Positions 10,114 through 21,230 of a stretch of 64,000 nt of DNA are shown piece by piece. The notes below the pieces were generated by a model, which worked only from the letters and a program-made list of their open reading frames with translations, ran no database searches and was not told the origin of the DNA. Source of the stretch: Cyrtodaria siliqua (Eukaryota; Mollusca; Bivalvia; Adapedonta; Hiatellidae); the NCBI GenBank assembly GCA_037043455.1, contig JAWPHD010005602.1:96065-160064 (forward strand). The letters run 5' to 3'. Each line of letters begins with the position of its first letter. The first letter of the stretch is position 1. Position numbers and translations under genes: made by a program.

Positions 10114-12051
10114 TTTCAAGGTTAGGCCATTCCTTTAAAATATTTGTTTGCCTTTTCCAGACTTAATTAAAAAAAATTGGTCGGTAGGTAGGCAAATGTT
10201 GTGTGTTTTTTCATCTTTTAAAAATAAATTAACAAAATAAATGCTATCTTAATTAATTAAATGAACTGGCATGTATTTATCAATGAAAATCAATACAACG
10301 TTTTAAAAACAAGATGGTCAAAATGGCCATAATTCGCTCACCTGATAACCGTCTATATTGCAGACACTTGCAGCAGTAACAGTTCAAGTGTGCCAGTCAA
10401 ATAAAAGTCTGGTAAGTTGAGAAGATTTAGCAATATGTTCCCTTAAAAGACAATGTAAAACTGTGCCCTCCCAGGGAAGGACAAATTAAACACACGGTCG
10501 CCATTGAAACAAACAGGCTTGGTAGAGGACCATTAGCTATGGTACAGGCAAACAATTATATCTTTATCTCTTGTCGTTTCAGAAAAGACGATGTGTTTAA
10601 AGATTTTATTTTCCTATATATCTCTGTGTAAAACTATGACTCCAGTGCGAAGCCAGATATGACTCCATAGTCACCATTTGAATAAACTTGTTAGAGGACA
10701 TACGCTTACGCTGAGATACATGAGAGCCTAGTCTCGGCCTAGTCTCGGCCAGCTAGACCGTATCATGAATATGATTTACTTGCAGATATCGGTCTGGGCA
10801 GATTAGGCCATTAAAGCGCCCACTAGCGATTAGCACAATTTATTCGAGCGCTTTTTTCACGCGCATCAAGTCGACGAAATGTACAACGTCAATTGTTGAT
10901 GCATCAGTTAAACTTTTTAACGTCACTTGCTGTTTCTCATTAGTTAAAAATAAGAAATTATTATTAAATTAACTTAAATATATATGTTTTTTGAAATTCT
11001 CGTTGAATCTCTCAAAATCTATCTCGCCAAAATCGCCCAAAACGTTGAGGCGATTTCAAACGTCCTATTTTCCCCCAGGCCCTGGTTCTGGATCCGTGTT
11101 AGTCTCTATCATCCAGATAGACTGCTTCACGGCGCATGTCCGACCGTTTCACTCGAGCAGCTATTTTTTGACGGCTGTGTAGCAGTCTATCATCCAGATA
11201 CACTCAAGCTGACTGCGAGTGCTAGCGAGCGTCTGAACTCGTGGTTCATCAAAACTGACTGCGACGTGACGTCATTTTGACCGCAACATCGAAGTGCACG
11301 TTGTATAACGCGCAACATTAGTTCCAATGGGATGTGTGTACTTTTAAATATACAATACATTTTGTTTTTTGTAGTTTCTCTGAATGAATGAATGAATGAA
11401 TGAATGGTGTTTTACGGCAAGTCGACACATGTAGTTTCTCTGAAAACATAATATAATCTATATTACAAAATGAATATAATGATTTTAAAATTGTTTTTTA
11501 CCATTAATCGTGACTTTGTTACTTGCGTAACGTCACGTAGTTTTTGACGCCGTCGTGACGTAGGGGGTGATTCCCATAACAAACTGAAGTTGACCAATCA
11601 GCAGACGGTGATATTTTTTTTGTCCACACCTCGTTTTGATGTCACAAATTTTAATGAAGCTTTACTCCAGACATTCGTGTGGACTTCTTTGAGGGAAGTC
11701 TCGCCAGAGGTCTGGATGATCGAGACTAGATCCGTGTAACATAGCGTAACGAAGAAATCAGAAGCGGGCCGGGTGACCGACGCTAATGAGAGCCCTTCGG
11801 CTTGTGGGTTCAGAGAAGATTTTTTTAAGTTTTAAAAATGAATAGAATGTTAAAAAATGCTAGATATTTGACCTCTAGCTCTGACTTGTAGTTTCGGAGA
11901 TGAAGATTTTTTAATGATTGTGCTGCGAACCCCGTCATCATTTGAACAACATTGGTACAGGACCATAAGCAAATGATACATGCAATATATGAGAGCTCTA
12001 TAACTTGTGGTTTAAGAAAGGACAATTGCTGACGTTTTTTCCTTTATATAT
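10114..12051. other. Non-coding; one minus-oriented copy of a ~165 bp dispersed repeat
   Basis: Around 10470-10700, TAGTCACCATTTGAATAAAC and TTAGAGGACAT match, in reverse, the repeat family at 27340-28720. Segments near 11090-11118 and 11709-11735 form an inverted pair around TCTGGATGAT and GAGACTA, so 11.1-11.7 kb may be an old foldback element. An (AATG)n run at 11384-11407, followed by GGTGTTTTAC, resembles the 3' end of the SINE at 19846. No credible gene was seen. Confidence 0.45.
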
Positions 12052-12386
12052 ACTAAAGGAAAAAAGAAACGCAGCTCCGGAATTTGTGCTATTTTATTTA
12101 TATACTGCACACACACACTCAATTTGAAATAATGCGTACACATCCGAAGAAGTTTTGTAAACAATAAAGTGGGTGAGGGAGAGGGGTGGTGCGGGATGCA
12201 GCTAGTAAAGGAAAGGATAAAACTGTGCTCTTGTCGATTTTTTAATCACAGTACACTTTGTAACACGAAATTCAAAAATGGTGACGTTCCGCTTTTAGAT
12301 GCAATTTAATGTAAAGAGATTGCAAAAGTCTGCTCACCTGCTTCAGCCAAACGCGTATTCTATCAATAATGAAACATTTTAAGGGT
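12052..12386 (-). mobile_element. Partial copy of the MITE with ACTGAAA-type ends
   Basis: It starts ACTAAAGGAAAAAAGAAACG, close to the terminal repeat of the element at 37671-38141. Internally, TGCTCACCTGCTTCAGCCAAA and the following bases match the reverse complement of that element near 37815-37870. Similarity stops at a poly-G tract (12386-12421), so the other end is missing. Strand is given relative to the 37671 copy. Confidence 0.55.
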
Positions 12387-14700
12387 GGGGGGGGGGGGGG
12401 GGGTTGGGGGCGGGGGGGGAGATACAATTTCTATAGGTAACTGTTAATCACCGTTAGCCATACAATTTCATGAGCAAAGTGTGATGTTCAATTTTTCTTC
12501 AGATTATGAGACCCATTATGTGGGATAGCTAGTTATACTAGGTATAATCTTGTTTACCCTGTTCAAGAAATAGTTCATTTTCAAAACAATAAAAACTAAA
12601 CGTTGTGTGACAATTCCTGAAAGTTGAGGGGAAAAAACATTCAACGTGTTTGATTGAGATAAGCATATTGCTCTTGTCTTTATAATGTACAGCTATTCAC
12701 CTTCCAGAAACTACGAAATTGTAATGGTTCACATTATGTTTGATTACAAACGATATGTGTAAAATGTCCTGCCAACAGGGGCCAAATTAATCGTTGATAA
12801 CTTCAGTGAGGACCTTGTTCCAAGTATTTGCATTTTGTGCAGGTGCAATATAATAGACACAATAGTTAAATTTAATTTAAAAACGATTTGTATTGTAACA
12901 ATCGACCAGAGAATATTTTCTTTAAACTTTGCATTAACCAAATATATGAAAAAAAATTTAAGTGTGGCCTTATATTAAATACGTGTGTGATCAAGTTAGT
13001 TTAAAGGCACTAACCCACCAATTCACATGTATTTAAAATACCCGAGACTAAATATGCATAATATGAATTATGAGTTGGTTACTCTTAATTGACATGTTTA
13101 TTCCGATTTTTGGAGATCGCTGAGCCCGAGACTGCAATATTTTTTGCATTTATCGTGTTCGACGAGAATTCTCCTTTCATACTTGTTTTTGGGGGGTTCG
13201 CTTTAGCTGGTTAAAATCGTTTATATTTTATCTATAGAGTTCCGATTTTCAAAAAATGTAAGTTATATATATACATAACTCGTCGTCAGTAGGTTACGAA
13301 ACGGTATACATCTGTTGTAAACTTTGCCTGTTGATGGCGAGATAGGGACTTTAAAACTGTCCATTCTGCTTTTAACACAAGTACCCTCGTCCGTTTATAA
13401 CGTGCTATTTGAAGGAAACGTTTATGTTTATGTTTTATATGCATATGTTTTAGTGTAGTATATGATATGAAACGCACAAAATGTAAACTATCTTTAAATT
13501 ATTTATAGCATTTCATCATTTTCAAATTTGTGTGTAGAATTGTATGCTAATTCGCAAATAACCTATTAATATATAAATAGATTATTTGTTTGTCAAGGAC
13601 AAAGACCAAGTTTGAAATTACTGAATAATCATATATGCGCTAGGACTACTATTTGGTATTATGATATTCATATGTGATTTACTTACAAAATCGTTTTTAT
13701 TTTGCAATATATTTACGAAATGTTTTAATGAGTTGAAATTGCATCTCTTGTCGGTTATTCCAAATCAACAACTGAATCGCATTAAATAATAACGCAAACT
13801 CTAATTCGTTTGTATCTTTTTAACTAAAATTACCGCATGCCACTGTGCTATGTAAACATGTTGCATACCTGCGTTGTTGTTTTTTATATTATTTTCCTGA
13901 CCAAGTTCGCAAATTGTTGGATGTCTAAAAGAAAATGAAATACATTTGCATACTAAATAGTACAAACAGATGACTGACAGTCATAATGACCTATGTCCAG
14001 GAGAGCTCAACCCTGAAAATACTGAAGTTTAATTCATGTTGACATCTTAGAATTGTAAAAGTAATAACTTTACAGAGTAATTAATGAAATTCATTCATAT
14101 AGTTTATCAATCAGCGTTTAATGTTTTCAACAAAAAAACCCAGAAAATATTGAAATGCGCTATTACTTTAACCGAATCTATTGTTTTATATATTGTTTTA
14201 TATATTTTGAACTTTTATATATATCTGTAACCTTCTTATACATTAAAGTAATACAGTAAAGTAAGGAGTAAGATGCATCGCCGTGTTTGTGTTTATGTTC
14301 CCATTAAATATTCAAAGAATATTAAAGTAGTTCGACAATCAGTAGATTATGTCAGTTGTTCCAAGTCACAAAACGGAAACTAGACACGACTTTATTCATC
14401 TAAGTTTGTAAAATATTTACCCGATATTTGGAAACAATTAGAACCGTTTGTTGCACTAGCACATGCCATATACCGATTTTATTGATAAATTACGAAAATT
14501 GTAAAACTAACAAAGGAAATAAATGGCCCATGTAATGTGTACATATTATAATGCATTGAATTGCAATCACAAATTGTTTGATTTACCCCCAGAGACTCCA
14601 GATACGGTTTTGAATAACACGACATACATTTGACAATGTCGTGATTGGGCTATCCTTAAACAATTGTTGGTTTGCTGTGCTCCGACCCAAAAGGTTTTAA
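12387..14700. other. Non-coding, AT-rich; poly-G tract and one dispersed repeat
   Basis: Long G runs occupy 12386-12421. Segment 13200-13350 (AGCTGGTTAAAATCG, ATCTATAGAGTTCCGATT, GTCAGTAGGTTACGAAAC) recurs diverged at 29545-29690, so it belongs to a dispersed family. No exon with flanking splice signals and no protein similarity was recognised. Confidence 0.45.
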
Positions 14701-14704
14701 GTGG

Positions 14705-14820
14705 GTATGTAGATAGTTAGGTAGGTAAGGTAGGTAGGCAGGCTGGCAGGCATGCATGCAAGGTAGGTAGTCAGGCAGGCAGGCAGGTAGGCGGCAGACA
14801 GGCATGCAGGCAGGCAGGAG
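14705..14820 (+). repeat. GGTA/GGCA-type microsatellite
   Basis: Interrupted runs of GTAG, GCAG and CATGCA tetramers (GGTAGGTAAGGTAGGTAGGC and similar) fill this segment. Confidence 0.85.
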
Positions 14821-15114
14821 TTTTTTTAGCATTTTGCGTCCCGATGCTTTAAAATGTTTTTAAAAGATATTGTCCCATACATGCTTGTACTTTTCTTTTC
14901 TTTTTCTTTTTGGAGGGGGCATAGCTGCCTTTTAAGTGAGAAAGTCGGAGTTTGGACAATTGCACTGTATGGACTTGCCAAGAAGTTTACTGTTTATAGA
15001 CAAATTGATGGTATCCATATTGGCACGAACTGTGCTGTCGCATATTTGTTTTTATATAGCTATGAAATATAGTTCATGTTAAGTCTTTCACCAGTTACTC
15101 ATGTAGATGTGATT

Positions 15115-15530
15115 GAAGCTTTTAATGACACCTCCTGTATCTGAATGACATTATTGAACAGTGACAACCCTTTCTCTTATACTATGGTAAACCTTTAATG
15201 AGATGACACCTCCAGTATCTGGATGACATTATTAAACATTGACAACTATTTCTCTTATACTTTGGTTAACATTATCTATCCTAAAGAATTTCAACTCAAC
15301 AAAGCTAAGCTTTCTGATACTGACGCTGCTATTCTCGATTTACATTTCTCTATTGAAAAAAGAGAAATAGCTAGTAAAATCTAGGACAAACAGTTTTGAT
15401 ATTGTTAACTATCCCCACTTAGATGGGAATGTTCCGCGAGCAAGTTCTTATGAGGTCTACGTTACTTAAATTATTCTTTTTTCTAGAGCTTTGATTCGAG
15501 TTGAGGACATTCATACTCTTTGTATAACCA
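15115..15530 (+). pseudogene. Remnant of a retroelement reverse transcriptase
   Basis: A YLDD-like RT catalytic motif (TATCTGGATGAC) occurs at ~15216-15227. After a frame change there is LLNIDN, then a run from ~15270 reading IYPKEFQLNKAKLSDTDAAI and LDLHFSIEKREIASKI before a stop. After another shift come DIVNYPHLDGNVPRASSYEVY and similar. In my recollection this pattern belongs to RT proteins of invertebrate retroelements, so the region looks like the second half of an RT palm and thumb. The YLDD part is duplicated with a 78 bp period (15126 and 15204). No intact frame exists. Confidence 0.5.
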
Positions 15531-15544
15531 AGAAGCTACCCCAT

Positions 15545-16020
15545 CAGGTAGTCCATCGCATCTTACCATCGACCATCGTATCTTACCATCGACCATCGAC
15601 CTAGACATTTTTCTACGGTAATCGTGTGAGCTTGATCAGCATGAGAATTGATAAGTCGATTGTCGATGGTCGATGGTAAGATGCGATGGTCGATGGTAAG
15701 ATGCGATGGTCGATAGTAAGATGCGATGGTCGATGGTAAGATGCGATGGTAAGATGCGATGGTCAATGGTAAGATGCGATGGTCAATGGTAAGATGCGAT
15801 GGTAACATGCGATGGTCGATGGTAAGATACGATGGTCGATGGTAAGATGCGATGGTAAGATGCGATGGTCGATGGTAAGATGCGATGGTCGATGGTCCAT
15901 CGCATCTTACCATCGACCATCGCATCTTACCAACGCATCTTACCATCGACCATCGCATCTTACCATCGCATCTTACCATCGACCATCGACCATTACCATC
16001 GATGGTCAGATGCGATGGTA
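15545..16020. repeat. Minisatellite of ~10-20 bp units in alternating orientation
   Basis: Units made of CATCTTACCATCGAC and CCATCG occur plus-oriented at 15548-15600 and ~15896-15993. The reverse complement (GTCGATGGTAAGATGCGATG) fills ~15660-15895. A ~60 bp unique insert lies at 15600-15660. The switch at ~15895 makes a large perfect palindrome of repeat DNA. Open frames across it are repeat artefacts. Confidence 0.9.
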
Positions 16021-16606
16021 ACGTGTCCCTAACAGTACACCGTAATTCAAGACCTACCGGGGCACACTGACGATCGCCGGTGTATTCTTGAGAAAGACAC
16101 GATCCTTTAGTCTCGTCCGTTGGATGGGAACGTAAACCGGACAGTATTGTGGCTTCATAGCATGTTAGAAAACAATAGAAATATATTCAGGATTCCTATG
16201 TATTCTTTCCCTCTCCCTGGGACGGCTCTAAATAACTTTTAATGTGTTGATGAACTGTTAAACAAACATGCAGTTTTATAGCATACTTTTGTGTTTAAAT
16301 AAATGTGACCGTTGCGCTAATATCTTCTGTTTCACAATACTATTTCGCAATAATCAAAGACCAATGTATTGAGGAAAGTCCCTTTACTTTAAATAGATAA
16401 GTGTGTTATATAAGGTTCGTAAATTCAGTTGGTAAATTCAATCTAATTTGACCCAATGTGTCGTTTAAATATGTTCTTGACTAGGTTCATTGATTGTAAA
16501 CAGAAAGACATCACAAACATGTTAATATGTATATTTACAAAACGAAAGTATACAAGTTGTATATTCGGATTGTCCTTTAGACGAAATTAAATTAAATTAA
16601 ATACGA
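16021..16606. other. Non-coding, with a short SINE 3'-part fragment
   Basis: TCTCGTCCGTTGGATGGGAA followed by CGTAAACCGG at ~16110-16140 resembles the CGTCCGTCGGATGTGGACGT segment of the SINE at 30145-30320, so it is probably a fragment of the same family. The rest shows nothing recognisable. Confidence 0.4.
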
Positions 16607-18916
16607 AGTTAAGGTGACAATCATCTCTTCCGCTAAAGGAAACAACGTTAACGTTAATGGTAACAACTTTTCATGTCAACGCTAAAGGTAACAACTATTT
16701 ATCTACGCTGAAGGTAACAACAGTTTTCAACATGTCAGATTTGGTTTTTATAAAATAAAAACAGACAAATCAATAACACTCAGTATTCGATCTTTTCTCA
16801 CTTTCTGTTACAGCTTACACTGACCAGTGCGTGCGTGTACCGCTAAAACGTTTTGAATCAGGTGCCGCAGTAACTAACAAGAACCTGTTTACTCAATTTT
16901 CATTGAAACTGTAAACGTGTTAAAAACTGTTGTTACTTTTAGCGTAGATAGTTGTTACCTTTAGCTTGACATGAAAAGTTGTTACCTTTAACGTTAGGGT
17001 TGTTACCTTTAGCCGAAGAGGTGATTGTTTCCTTTAGCGGAGGTACCTTTAGCGTTGAAATTGTTACCTTTAGCGGCGGCTGTGTTACCTTTAGAGGAAT
17101 TACACAGAACTTTTTTTTCAAGGCGAATACACACTCAGCGTCTGGACTACTAGTATGTAATAATAGATAGAGTATGGACTTATCGAGTTTGTTGATTTCA
17201 ACATCGAGTGTTTAGATCAACCAACAAGATCATACGCTATTTGTTTTGTAGCATGTCCATTTCATCTGTCTGCCGTACTTTAACTTCCGAAAACTGATAG
17301 ATAGAGGACACCAAAAGGGGCGGCACTTTACTCCGAGAAGGGATATTTTTTAAATAACCAACGAGATGAGACAAACTCTATCTGTTTTGTAGTATGGTAT
17401 ACTAAGTGACACTGCCCGTACTCTAACTTCCATTTATTAATTAGATTGTGGTAAAGCGCCGCCTCTTGTTTATCCGATTTATGCTGTGCTATGCTATGCA
17501 TTCATCAAAGGCAATTTCACTGACCATACTATAACTTCCAATGACTGAAAGTTGGAGTAATGACAGCGTCATTTAGGATTTTATTAGTGGGTAGACAAGT
17601 GCTTTTTCCCCCTTTTTTCAAACAAACTTATGAAATTAAAGAAAACTAGATAGCAAAACATTTAATGATACAGAATTATTATATTTTTTGGCTCATGTCC
17701 ATTTTTCATGTCCATTTTGTGAGTATAAAACATAAGTTTTATTATGATTGGCCTTAGTGATAATGTTGTAACGCAGTTTCATAGAATTATCTAAATAGGT
17801 CTCCACTTTTGTTTTATAGTATTGGAAAATACACTGTATACACAAGGTGTGTCAGTGCATGTACTTGAGATAACTAATTCGTGAAATACAGGCTTTCAAG
17901 TAAGAGAAAATGAAGGATTTCATAAAAAATAGTAAATCATTACACTTTATTTAAAGACGTAGCAATTAAGCTATTTGTCGCCGAATACTCACCAAAACTT
18001 CGAACATCTTTTTGTCAATACAAATTTTCGTCAAAAATATTTCTGGTAAAGTTCGAAGTTTTGCTGAGTATTCGATGACGCATAGCTTAATTGCTGCGTC
18101 TTTAAACAAAGGGTAATGATTTATTCTTCTGGTTTTTTAGGAAATCCTTCCTGTTGCCTTATTTGAAAAGCTGGTATTGCACGTATCTTAAATTAAGCAC
18201 ATTGGCATCTACTGGGTACACAGGTATTTAGGACATTTTTCAATATTTCATTATATTGGTAGCAGTTTGTAAACTAAATAAAGAAAACATACTGAGTAGT
18301 TTTGGCTTCATTCAATTTCTTATTTGATTTCAACAAACTCGATAAGTCCATACTCTATCTATTATTATATACTAGTAGTCCAGACGCTGAGTGTGTATTC
18401 GCCTTGAAAAAAAAGTTCCGTGTAATTCCGCTCAAGGTAACACAGCCGCCGCTAAAGGTAACAATTTCAACGCTAAAGGTACCTCCGCTAAAGGAAACAA
18501 TCACCTCTTCCGCTAAAGGTAACAACCCTAACGTTAAAGGTAACAACTTTTCATGTCAAGCTAAAGGTAACAACTATCTACGCTAAAAGTTACAACAGTT
18601 TTTAACATGTTTACAGTTTCAATGAAAATTGAGTAAACAGGTTCTTGTTAGTTACTGTGGCACCTGATTCAAAACGTTTTAGCGGTACACGCACGCACTG
18701 GTCAGTGTAAGCTGTAACAGAGAGTGAGAAAAGATCGAATACTGAGTGTTATTGATTTGTCTGTTTTTATTTTATAAAAACCAAATCTGACATGTTGAAA
18801 ACTGTTGTTACCTTCAGCGTAGATAAATAGTTGTTACCTTTAGCGTTGACATGAAAAGTTGTTACCATTAATGTTAACGTTGTTTCCTTTAGCGGAAGAG
18901 ATGATTGTTACCTTAA
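16607..18916. mobile_element. Foldback-type element: ~590 bp inverted arms around 1.1 kb
   Basis: The left arm (16607-17195) and right arm (18330-18916) are inverted near-identical copies. Each arm is itself palindromic: CGCTAAAGGTAAC-type motifs in its outer part (about 16625-16720) reappear as GTTACCTTTAGCG in its inner part (about 16930-17095). I count roughly a dozen such motifs per arm, every 15-30 bp. The spacer (17196-18329) encodes nothing and contains a separate palindromic MITE. The layout suits a foldback DNA transposon, with the motifs as candidate transposase-binding sites. Alternatively, two inverted copies of one ~490 bp element trapped 1.3 kb between them. No target duplication was identified. 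Confidence 0.7.
17934..18122. mobile_element. Palindromic MITE within the foldback spacer
   Basis: Arms of ~72 bp (17934-18005 and 18051-18122) are inverted imperfect copies around a 45 bp centre. Paired segments include AAGACGTAGCAATTAAGCTA with TAGCTTAATTGCTGCGTCTT, and AATACTCACCAAAACTTCG with its complement. It is 189 bp long and non-coding. Confidence 0.8.
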
Positions 18917-19845
18917 GCGGAGGTTGTTACCTTTAGCGTTGCAACTGTTTAGGCTCGTTGGTCCCAAAGGACCAGTAAAAACAACACTACTGATTTGTAG
19001 CACACAAGTAAAACACAAATGCTGTTGTAAACTCTTATAATATGTTTATGTATATATGAGTACATGTACTTGCATATATCCTAATAGATCGCTCACAAGC
19101 AGAATGGAGACAAAAAATATCATAAGATTGCAAATCGTAACAACTTTATTACCAGCTAGGTCTACTTACCTTTAATTTAATAATATTGTATAGCAGATAT
19201 GTTATAATGTATGTATTAAACATCACAATATTACTAGCAACATATGCAAATGGATTGAACTACAAGTTATTACAACATTCGTTACAGTTCTCTCCATTGG
19301 TTTTACCAACTGCACTTGCGAGTCTAGGCTTGTCTATTGACCTAGAGGGTCAGATTCGAGCCTACAACAAGGCAACACTTTTGTTAAGTCATAATATAGT
19401 AACAATGTTGGAGAGAAAAAAAACACGGAATATATCGGATTGGTTCCTACCATGCGGCATGCGAGTACTCTCCGCGAGTACTCAGAAGCATAAAACAGCA
19501 AATATAAAATGGAATTAGTGTATTAACATATGCAAAGGAAATATGAATGCAAATGAGTATGTAGAAAATACTCGTATATCTCATAAAACCAACAGAACAT
19601 AACGTTACATACAGACATGTTATCATTATTTCTTATTTTTACTTTCTTTTACAATCACAAAATGTGTTAGTGTCTGCGATTATATTAGTGTATGTCATCA
19701 GAAATATATGGCGAGACGTGCACAAGGAAATATGAGGCTGCGTCTCACTAGATTGAAATGACCTTAATGACTTCGAGGGAATGATACATTTGAGTGTCAG
19801 ATCTACAAATACGTAATTATTATTTGTATAAATAATGCTTTGTTT
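18917..19845. other. Non-coding; short fragment of the CCCAAAGGACCAG repeat family
   Basis: GTCCCAAAGGACCAGTAAAA and ACAACACTACTGATTTGTAG at ~18960-19002 match repeats at ~26990-27040 and ~32195-32245. The remaining sequence has one 110-codon open frame with no recognisable feature. Confidence 0.45.
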
Positions 19846-20106
19846 TGTTTGTTTGTTTGTTTGTTTGTTTGTTTATATGGTGTTTTACGTCATTTTCAAC
19901 ACATGCAAGGTTATATATGATGGTTGATTTATTGTGGGGAATGCATACCACCCACTTTTCCTGGGTAGAACCAGTACTGTACACCTCCCGCCATCCGTAA
20001 GAATCGACACTTCTTCACTTATCAGCTCCCAGTGAGATTCGAACCCGCAGCGGTGAGAGGCGAAGATTTGCAACGCAACGTCGTTAACCATGCGGCCACG
20101 GACTCT
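19846..20106 (-). mobile_element. tRNA-derived SINE
   Basis: Read on the minus strand, the element starts near 20106 with a tRNA-like head: GTGGCCGCATGGTTAACGAC as a degenerate box A and GGGTTCGAATCTC as a canonical box B. A core follows (GGAGGTGTACAGTACTGG), and it ends in an (AAAC)n tail, seen as (TTTG)n at 19846-19873. RNA polymerase III boxes in a tRNA-like head plus a simple-repeat tail define a SINE. It has no coding capacity and would be moved by a LINE. A shared 3' piece may occur near 11405. Confidence 0.75.
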
Positions 20107-20392
20107 TGATATATGTGCTATTTAGTTTTTGCCTCAATATTCTTACACAGAATTTGCGCATATAAACCTTACAGCCAATAAAGTAAATATAGATTTAATT
20201 ATATTTAAGACTATACCATTGCTCGCCTGCAGAATGGCAGGCTCCAATCAGAGTGCAGATCCAGTCATATTGCAGATCATTTCACAGTCATGCGTGTTAA
20301 AATACTATTATTATTAGGTATGTAGTCTTACACAAGGCAGCATTATCTCACACAATATTGTGTTAAAATGTTAAAATATTTGAAAAATGTTT

Positions 20393-20937
20393 GCTATTGT
20401 TCGGGGCGCTTGTTTGAGCCAAAAGTTTTTTGAACTTTTCAGACAAAATTCTTCTAGTACCTAAATAAGTATATCAGAGATACAGACATTTTTAGTGGTA
20501 AATAAAAAATACCTTACTTTTAAACATCGGTTGAGAAATAAAGAAATCATGCGCGAAAGCAGTTTTGATTGAAAAACTCCGCTGCATGAACATATTTCAA
20601 AATTATTTGTTTTAGAATTGTTATCCAAACATAGTTTTAAATTGTTGGATATTCATAAATTAAGACACCCTGAAGGTTCTATAGCAAAATATGAAAGCTA
20701 ACTGAAGTTATTAAAATTTCTTAATTTTCTGCTGTCCGACTAACGATGCATTTACATAAGAAAAGCCACTTTATGCTGTAGAATATGTATTTCTCAACCG
20801 ATTTTCAAAACTAAAGTATTTTCATTTACCACTGGAAATACCAGTTCTAATGATAAATAATTTGATGTAGTACTATTTGAATTGCTCAAGCTACTGCAGA
20901 AAAAAGTTTCGCTCAAACAAGCGCCCCGAACAATAGT
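20393..20937. mobile_element. MITE with long terminal inverted repeats
   Basis: The left end reads CTATTGTTCGGGGCGCTTG then TTTGAGC; the right end (20911-20937) is its exact complement, ending CCCCGAACAATAG. Inner parts also pair (GGTTGAGAAATA near 20530 with TATTTCTCAACC near 20788). The ~545 bp element has no protein. Target duplication is unclear. Confidence 0.75.
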
Positions 20938-21135
20938 GTACGAACCTACTACGGAATGAATGTGGTTGTTTCCTACCATTCTGCATGTGATTGATCAGCA
21001 ATGTCTGCATGCAACTACAGTTATGCATGCAACTACAGTTATGCAATATAGTTATTCTTAAAGATCCTCTTCATGCATGAGTATATATGTTCATAGAACA
21101 CCTTTTATAAAAGGACACGGCGTCCTGAATGTGAG
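20938..21135. other. 3' flank of the laccase gene
   Basis: Contains two copies of an 18-19 bp unit (TGCATGCAACTACAGTTA) at ~21006-21043. The 3' UTR and polyadenylation site of the laccase gene probably lie here or beyond; I could not fix a poly(A) signal. Confidence 0.35.
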
Positions 21136-21230
21136 TCATCCACTTAGTAGCAAACAGACGCCAGCAAGGAGAGCAATAACACCAACGGCTGATGACCTGC
21201 TTCCTTTTAGTGCAGAATTTACAGACCCAC
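21136..21230 (-). CDS. Laccase terminal exon with hydrophobic C-terminus
   Basis: The exon follows an acceptor TTACTTCCATTTCAG and encodes about 31 residues. These include SSAVGVIALLAGVCLLLSG, then TGA at 21138-21136. Phase agrees with the preceding donor. The hydrophobic end could be a membrane helix or a GPI-attachment signal. It is called from splice sites, phase and character; no transcript was available. Confidence 0.7.

Noticed and set aside
10984..11280. 98-codon plus-strand frame
   Set aside because: No family resemblance; it overlaps part of a possible inverted-repeat element.
15563..15979. 138-codon minus-strand frame
   Set aside because: It lies wholly in the orientation-switching minisatellite and encodes only its repeat.
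19186..19518. 110-codon plus-strand frame with a hydrophobic start
   Set aside because: No recognised motif, no splice context or neighbouring exon, and AT-rich composition like the surroundings; probably chance.
20030..20106. tRNA gene on the minus strand
   Set aside because: Box A and box B are present, but the cloverleaf stems do not close and a SINE body with (AAAC)n tail follows; it is a SINE head.
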